From Pseudomonadota bacterium (GTDB lineage: Bacteria; Desulfobacterota; Desulfobulbia; Desulfobulbales; Desulfocapsaceae), in NCBI GenBank assembly GCA_018820855.1, contig JAHJNL010000014.1, positions 1-42,277 of the forward strand: a stretch of DNA of 42,277 bases, in the 5' to 3' direction. The notes beneath the pieces are model-generated. The model was given only the letters and a program-made list of their open reading frames with translations. It made no database searches and had not been told where the DNA came from. Positions 42,214-42,277 of the stretch are shown in pieces. A program made the position numbers and the translations under genes. Position 1 is the stretch's first letter. Every line of letters starts with the position of its first letter.

Positions 42214-42277
42214 ATGAACAAATACATTGTGACACTCACCAAAGAAGAGCGCGAACTTCTGGGTGACCTTGCATCAA
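42214..42277 (+). CDS. IS630-family transposase N-terminus (partial)
   Basis: Only 21 residues are in the window: MNKYIVTLTKEERELLGDLA and one more. KKYIVTLTxEER is the common start of the helix-turn-helix part of IS630-family transposases. AGGAGG lies seven bases before the ATG. The catalytic DDE domain lies outside. Confidence 0.65.
   Translation, partial: MNKYIVTLTKEERELLGDLAS

Larger units (their letters stand above)
42140..42277 (+). mobile_element. left end of an IS630-family insertion sequence (partial)
   Basis: The element seems to begin at a TA dinucleotide (42140-42141), the expected target of IS630/Tc1-type elements, with the outer end starting GTGTCACGTCAACC. It contains a good promoter and the start of the transposase, and continues beyond the window. 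The matching right end cannot be seen, so the exact terminal repeat is not proven. Confidence 0.55.

Noticed and set aside
1-42277. CRISPR array or diversity-generating retroelement
   Set aside because: No regularly spaced identical repeats, no cas genes, no reverse transcriptase and no template/variable repeat pair were seen. The duplicated kelch and InlB units are diverged protein repeats.

Overview
The window looks like a chromosome segment of an anaerobic, Gram-negative bacterium, most probably a sulfate-reducer-like deltaproteobacterium (Desulfobacterota, Desulfobulbales-type). This is inferred from an oxygen-independent cobalamin operon (cbiD, cbiE/T, cbiF, cobO) next to an FmdE-family protein, from envelope lipoproteins and an AsmA-type protein, from hybrid sensor and HD-GYP signalling, and from repeats of the REP/Y1-transposase type with GGGGACA cores. 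No rRNA or marker gene confirms the taxonomy.

Layout. Positions 1-740 hold the tail of a calcium-binding-repeat protein, a REPIN-like palindrome and a small membrane protein. Positions 749-10037 are a prophage remnant. A leftward early operon runs 8344 to 749: small regulators, a replication initiator, DnaB, a zinc-ribbon/HTH protein, terminase small and large subunits, and an Ogr/Delta-like activator. It stops directly after terminase, with no portal, capsid, tail or lysis genes. A rightward CI-type repressor with two identical near-palindromic operators and a two-helix membrane protein face it. Positions 10336-14158 carry cargo: a large secreted kelch protein, a broken kelch paralogue bounded by repeats, and a PH/TPR protein. 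A tyrosine integrase ends 17 bp before tRNA-Pro(CGG), which has a strong terminator.

Positions 15771-25039 hold a chimeric pseudogene, a lipoprotein lipase, an AsmA-like protein, rsgA, a GNAT acetyltransferase, and a long non-coding stretch. That stretch has a candidate decayed c-di-GMP riboswitch, a strong terminator and a degenerate copy of the tRNA-Pro 3' end. Positions 25040-32605 are the metabolic core: cbiD-cbiET-cbiF-cobO, a U32-like iron-sulfur protein candidate, an FmdE-family protein, a HisH-HisF fusion of eukaryotic (yeast HIS7) type, and a receiver protein. Then follow mntP, an SBP-PAS hybrid histidine kinase, a REC-HD-GYP phosphodiesterase and an MFS transporter.

Positions 38411-39830 are a small gene graveyard (glycine-zipper, lipoprotein and PqiB/MCE fragments). 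The window ends with two secreted proteins of unknown function; the second has lost its signal-peptide start to an IS630-type element that runs off the right edge.

How the genes work together: CbiD, CbiE/T and CbiF act on successive cobalt-precorrins and CobO adenosylates the corrinoid. The close packing of the U32-like gene with them suggests, but does not prove, a linked role. The three signalling genes at 32-37 kb suggest two-component and c-di-GMP control. The best novelty candidates are the cobalamin-linked U32-like protein, the eukaryote-like HisHF fusion, and the repressor/membrane-protein pair that shares a QAGxDxKxNI motif.
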